Shown: positions 61,911 to 64,000 of the stretch, piece after piece
Layout of the letters: the number at the start of each line of letters is the position of its first letter
Numbering within the stretch: position 1 is the stretch's first letter
Assembly (NCBI GenBank): GCA_963805915.1
Contig: CAWDWD010000010.1
Location: 1-64,000, forward strand
Source: JAEULH01 sp963805915
GTDB taxonomy: Bacteria; Pseudomonadota; Alphaproteobacteria; Rhodospirillales; Defluviicoccaceae
DNA: 64,000 nt
Reading direction: 5' to 3'
Position numbers and translations under genes: made by a program
Notes under the pieces: generated by a model
Databases searched by the model: none
Told to the model about the DNA's origin: nothing
What the model saw: only the letters and a program-made list of their open reading frames with translations

Positions 61911-62535
61911 ATGGAGGCTCGTTTGCGGCGATTGATACAAAGGCTAGCGGCCGTTTCGCTCTTGGTCGTGTCCGTCCTCGGCGTCTCGCGCGGCGGCGCG
62001 GCGGCGGATGTTCTGCCCGAAACGGTGCTCGGCGAGGCGAACGCGCCCGTCACCATCATCGAATACTCGTCGCTGACGTGTCCTCATTGCGCCGCGTTTC
62101 ACACTGACACGCTGCCCAAGCTCAAGGCGACCTACATCAACTCCGGCAAGGCCCGGCTGGTCTATCGCGACTTTCCCTTGGACAAGCTCGCCCTGGCCGC
62201 GGCGGTCATCGCCCATTGTGTCGATCCGCAGCGCTATTTCGGCTTTCTCGAAATGCTCTACCGCGATCAGGCGACCTGGGCGCGGAGCTCCAATCCTCTC
62301 GCCGAACTCAAGGTTCGCGCCCAGCTCGCCGGACTCTCGGACGCACAGTTCGATGCCTGCCTCGCCAACAAGCCGCTGATCGCGGCGGTTCAGCAGCGCG
62401 CGCAGGGCGGCCAGCAGGAATACGGCATCGAACTCGACCCCGTCGTTCATTGTCAACGGCGAGAAGATCGCGGGCGAGCAGAGCTTCGAAAACTTCGCCA
62501 CGGCGATCGACGCGGCGCTGGCGAAGAACCGCTAG
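61911..62535 (+). pseudogene. DsbA-family thioredoxin-fold protein, frameshifted
   Basis: The protein has a signal peptide (LAAVSLLVVSVLGVSRGGAAA), the thioredoxin-fold active site CPHC at residues 57-60 (SSLTCPHCAAFH), and a helical insert. Relatives oxidise or shuffle disulfides in the periplasm. After YGIE the frame breaks: one extra base around 62433-62436 shifts to a frame reading TPSFIVNGEKIAGEQSFENF and ending at TAG 62533-62535. The conserved cis-Pro strand (TPSFIVNG) lies in the second frame, so an unshifted product would lose it. Without a frameshift the frame would run into smc. Confidence 0.87.
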
Positions 62536-62555
62536 GTCAAGCGGCGAACGAGACC

Positions 62556-64000
62556 TTGCTGCGCTTCACCAAACTGCGGCTGTCCGGCTTCAAGTCGTTC
62601 GTCGATCCGGTCGAACTCTCGATCGCGCCGGGGCTGAGCGGCATCGTCGGCCCCAACGGCTGCGGCAAATCCAACCTCGTCGAGGCGTTGCGTTGGGTCA
62701 TGGGCGAAAGTTCGGCCAGGCAGATGCGCGGCGGCGAGATGGAGGACGTCATCTTCGGCGGCAGTACCGGCCGGCCGGCGCGAAATCTGGCCGAGGTTTC
62801 GATTGGGCTCGAAGGCGACCCGAGCGACATCCCGCCTCCCTTCGGCGCCCAGGCCGAAGTCAAGGCCGAAGCCCAGGCCGAATTCAAGCGAGGCAGGGGA
62901 GGCGATGGCCCGCTCGCCGACACCGCCGTCGAGATCGAGGTTCGCCGCCGGATCGAGCGCTGCAAGGGCTCGAACTACCGCGTCAACGGCCGCGAGGCGC
63001 GGGCGCGCGACGTGCAGCTGTTGTTCGCCGACGCCGCCTCCGGGGCGCGCTCGGGGGCAATGGTCACGCAGGGCCAAGTGACCCAGCTGATCCTCGCCAA
63101 GCCGTCCGAGCGCCGCCTTCTCCTCGACGAGGCGGCGGGGATCAGCGGCATTCATCCGCGCCGGCACGAAGCCGAGCTTCGCCTGCGCGCCGCGGAGGCC
63201 AATCTCGAACGCCTCGACGACGTGCTGGCGACGCTCGCCGCCCAGCTCGACAACGTCCGCAAGCAGGCACGCCAGGCGACCCGCTACCGGACCATCTGCG
63301 AACAGATCCGCAAGACGGAAGCCGCGATCCTGCGGGCCCGGCTGGCCGCAGCGGAGGCCGAGGCGGAACAGGGCGAACGCGCGCTCGCCGCGGCCAACGC
63401 TTCCGTGACCGACGCAACCAGCCGGGCCGCCGTGTGCGCGACCCGTCAGGCGGAGGCGGCCGCCGTGCTCCCTGCGCTGCGCACGAGCGAGGCCGAGGCC
63501 CTGGCGGCGCTGCATGCGCTCGGGGTGGCCCGCGACGGGCTCGAAGAACAGTCACGCCGGATCGAGGCCGAACGCGCCGCCGCGCGGCGGCGGCTCGACC
63601 AGCTGCAAGGCGATTTGGGGCGCGCCCGGACCCTGGCCGACGATGCCGCCGCCAACCTGGGCCGCTTGGCCGCCGAACGCCAGCGCCTGCTCGCCGCGAG
63701 CGCGGGCGAGGACGCGGCTAGGACACAGGCGGAAGAGAAGCTCGCCGCGGCTCTTGCCGCCGTCGCGGCGCTGGAGGCGCGGCTGATCGAACTCGGCGAG
63801 GCGATCAGCGCCGACGAGGCGGGCCGCGCCGCGCTCGATCGCACGATCGCCGAGCTCGACGACGGCCTGCGCCGGCTCGACGCGCGCGCCGCCGACGGCT
63901 ATCGGCAACGCAAGGCGCTGGCCGACCAGGCCGCCGCCCTGCCCGATCCGGACGCCGCCGAGGCCAGCGCGGCCGCGGCCGACGCGGCGCTGGAGCGCGC
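62556..64000 (+). CDS. smc: Chromosome segregation ATPase SMC, N-terminal part (runs off window)
   Basis: SMC organises and segregates chromosomes. The start is TTG 62556 (LLRFTKLRLSGFKSFVDPVEL), giving Walker A VGPNGCGKSN at residues 31-40. A Gln-rich A-loop/signature region QGQVTQLILAKPSERRLLLDEAAGISG follows, and then a long coiled coil (from about residue 190) rich in Ala, Arg and Glu. A small insert with EVKAEAQAEFKRGRGGDG interrupts the head. The hinge and C-terminal head are outside the window. Confidence 0.95.
   Translation, partial: MLRFTKLRLSGFKSFVDPVELSIAPGLSGIVGPNGCGKSNLVEALRWVMGESSARQMRGGEMEDVIFGGSTGRPARNLAEVSIGLEGDPSDIPPPFGAQAEVKAEAQAEFKRGRGGDGPLADTAVEIEVRRRIERCKGSNYRVNGREARARDVQLLFADAASGARSGAMVTQGQVTQLILAKPSERRLLLDEAAGISGIHPRRHEAELRLRAAEANLERLDDVLATLAAQLDNVRKQARQATRYRTICEQIRKTEAAILRARLAAAEAEAEQGERALAAANASVTDATSRAAVCATRQAEAAAVLPALRTSEAEALAALHALGVARDGLEEQSRRIEAERAAARRRLDQLQGDLGRARTLADDAAANLGRLAAERQRLLAASAGEDAARTQAEEKLAAALAAVAALEARLIELGEAISADEAGRAALDRTIAELDDGLRRLDARAADGYRQRKALADQAAALPDPDAAEASAAAADAALER

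Overview
The window is about 64 kb of high-GC chromosome from an alphaproteobacterium, most likely of the Rhodospirillales type. The evidence is the gene neighbourhoods (murA-hisG-hisD-UPF0262-phosphatase; ribF-ileS-lspA-DUF3035-M16-M16; a FYDLN acid protein and tRNA-Ala beside aroA), a class II EPSP synthase, an HpnN-type hopanoid transporter and alphaproteobacterial small conserved proteins. Most of it is housekeeping DNA. I did not find a convincing new defence or metabolic system.

Layout. 1-1.75 kb: end of an integrated element next to tRNA-Thr(GGT), with a primase-like gene cut by a 1,027-bp IS1595-family insertion that has a perfect 8-bp target duplication. 2-6.8 kb: small conserved protein, murA, hisG, hisD, UPF0262, LMW-phosphatase-like gene. 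6.9-12.4 kb: CHAD protein, queuosine operon queA-tgt-queF (minus strand), ABM-domain monooxygenase plus iron alcohol dehydrogenase. 12.4-18.2 kb: periplasmic YcbK-type peptidase, L,D-transpeptidase and an M16 peptidase pair. 18.2-23.7 kb: ribF-ileS-lspA-DUF3035 block and a MaoC hydratase. 23.9-29.2 kb: SAM-like integrase-fold protein, MATE transporter, and an Escherichia-type frdABCD fumarate reductase operon. 29.2-37.5 kb: REP-like repeat, EAL phosphodiesterase, DUF2914 envelope protein, arsC, MscS-family channel, aroA, FYDLN protein. 37.7-56.6 kb: tRNA-Ala and the complete str-S10-spc-alpha ribosomal supercluster from rpsL to rplQ with fusA, tuf, secY, adk and rpoA. 56.7-64 kb: rarA, RluC-type pseudouridine synthase, hpnN, a DsbA-type thioredoxin-fold protein and the start of smc.

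Two patterns run through the window. First, seven genes (IS transposase, hisD, L,D-transpeptidase, DUF3035 lipoprotein, mscS signal peptide, rplO C-terminus, dsbA) are each split by a single-base indel while both halves stay well conserved. Because some are housekeeping genes, sequence or assembly error is the simplest explanation, though real decay is possible for the transposase. Second, compound palindromic repeats of about 100-120 bp occur at three places, two of them inside the ribosomal operon (rpsJ-rplC and rpmD-rplO spacers), where their outer arms overlap the stop codon of the preceding gene.

The most biologically interesting points are the E. coli-type FrdABCD in an alphaproteobacterial setting, a tRNA-guanine transglycosylase that lacks two of its three zinc cysteines, the repeat family in the ribosomal operon, and the IS insertion whose excision exactly restores the primase frame.
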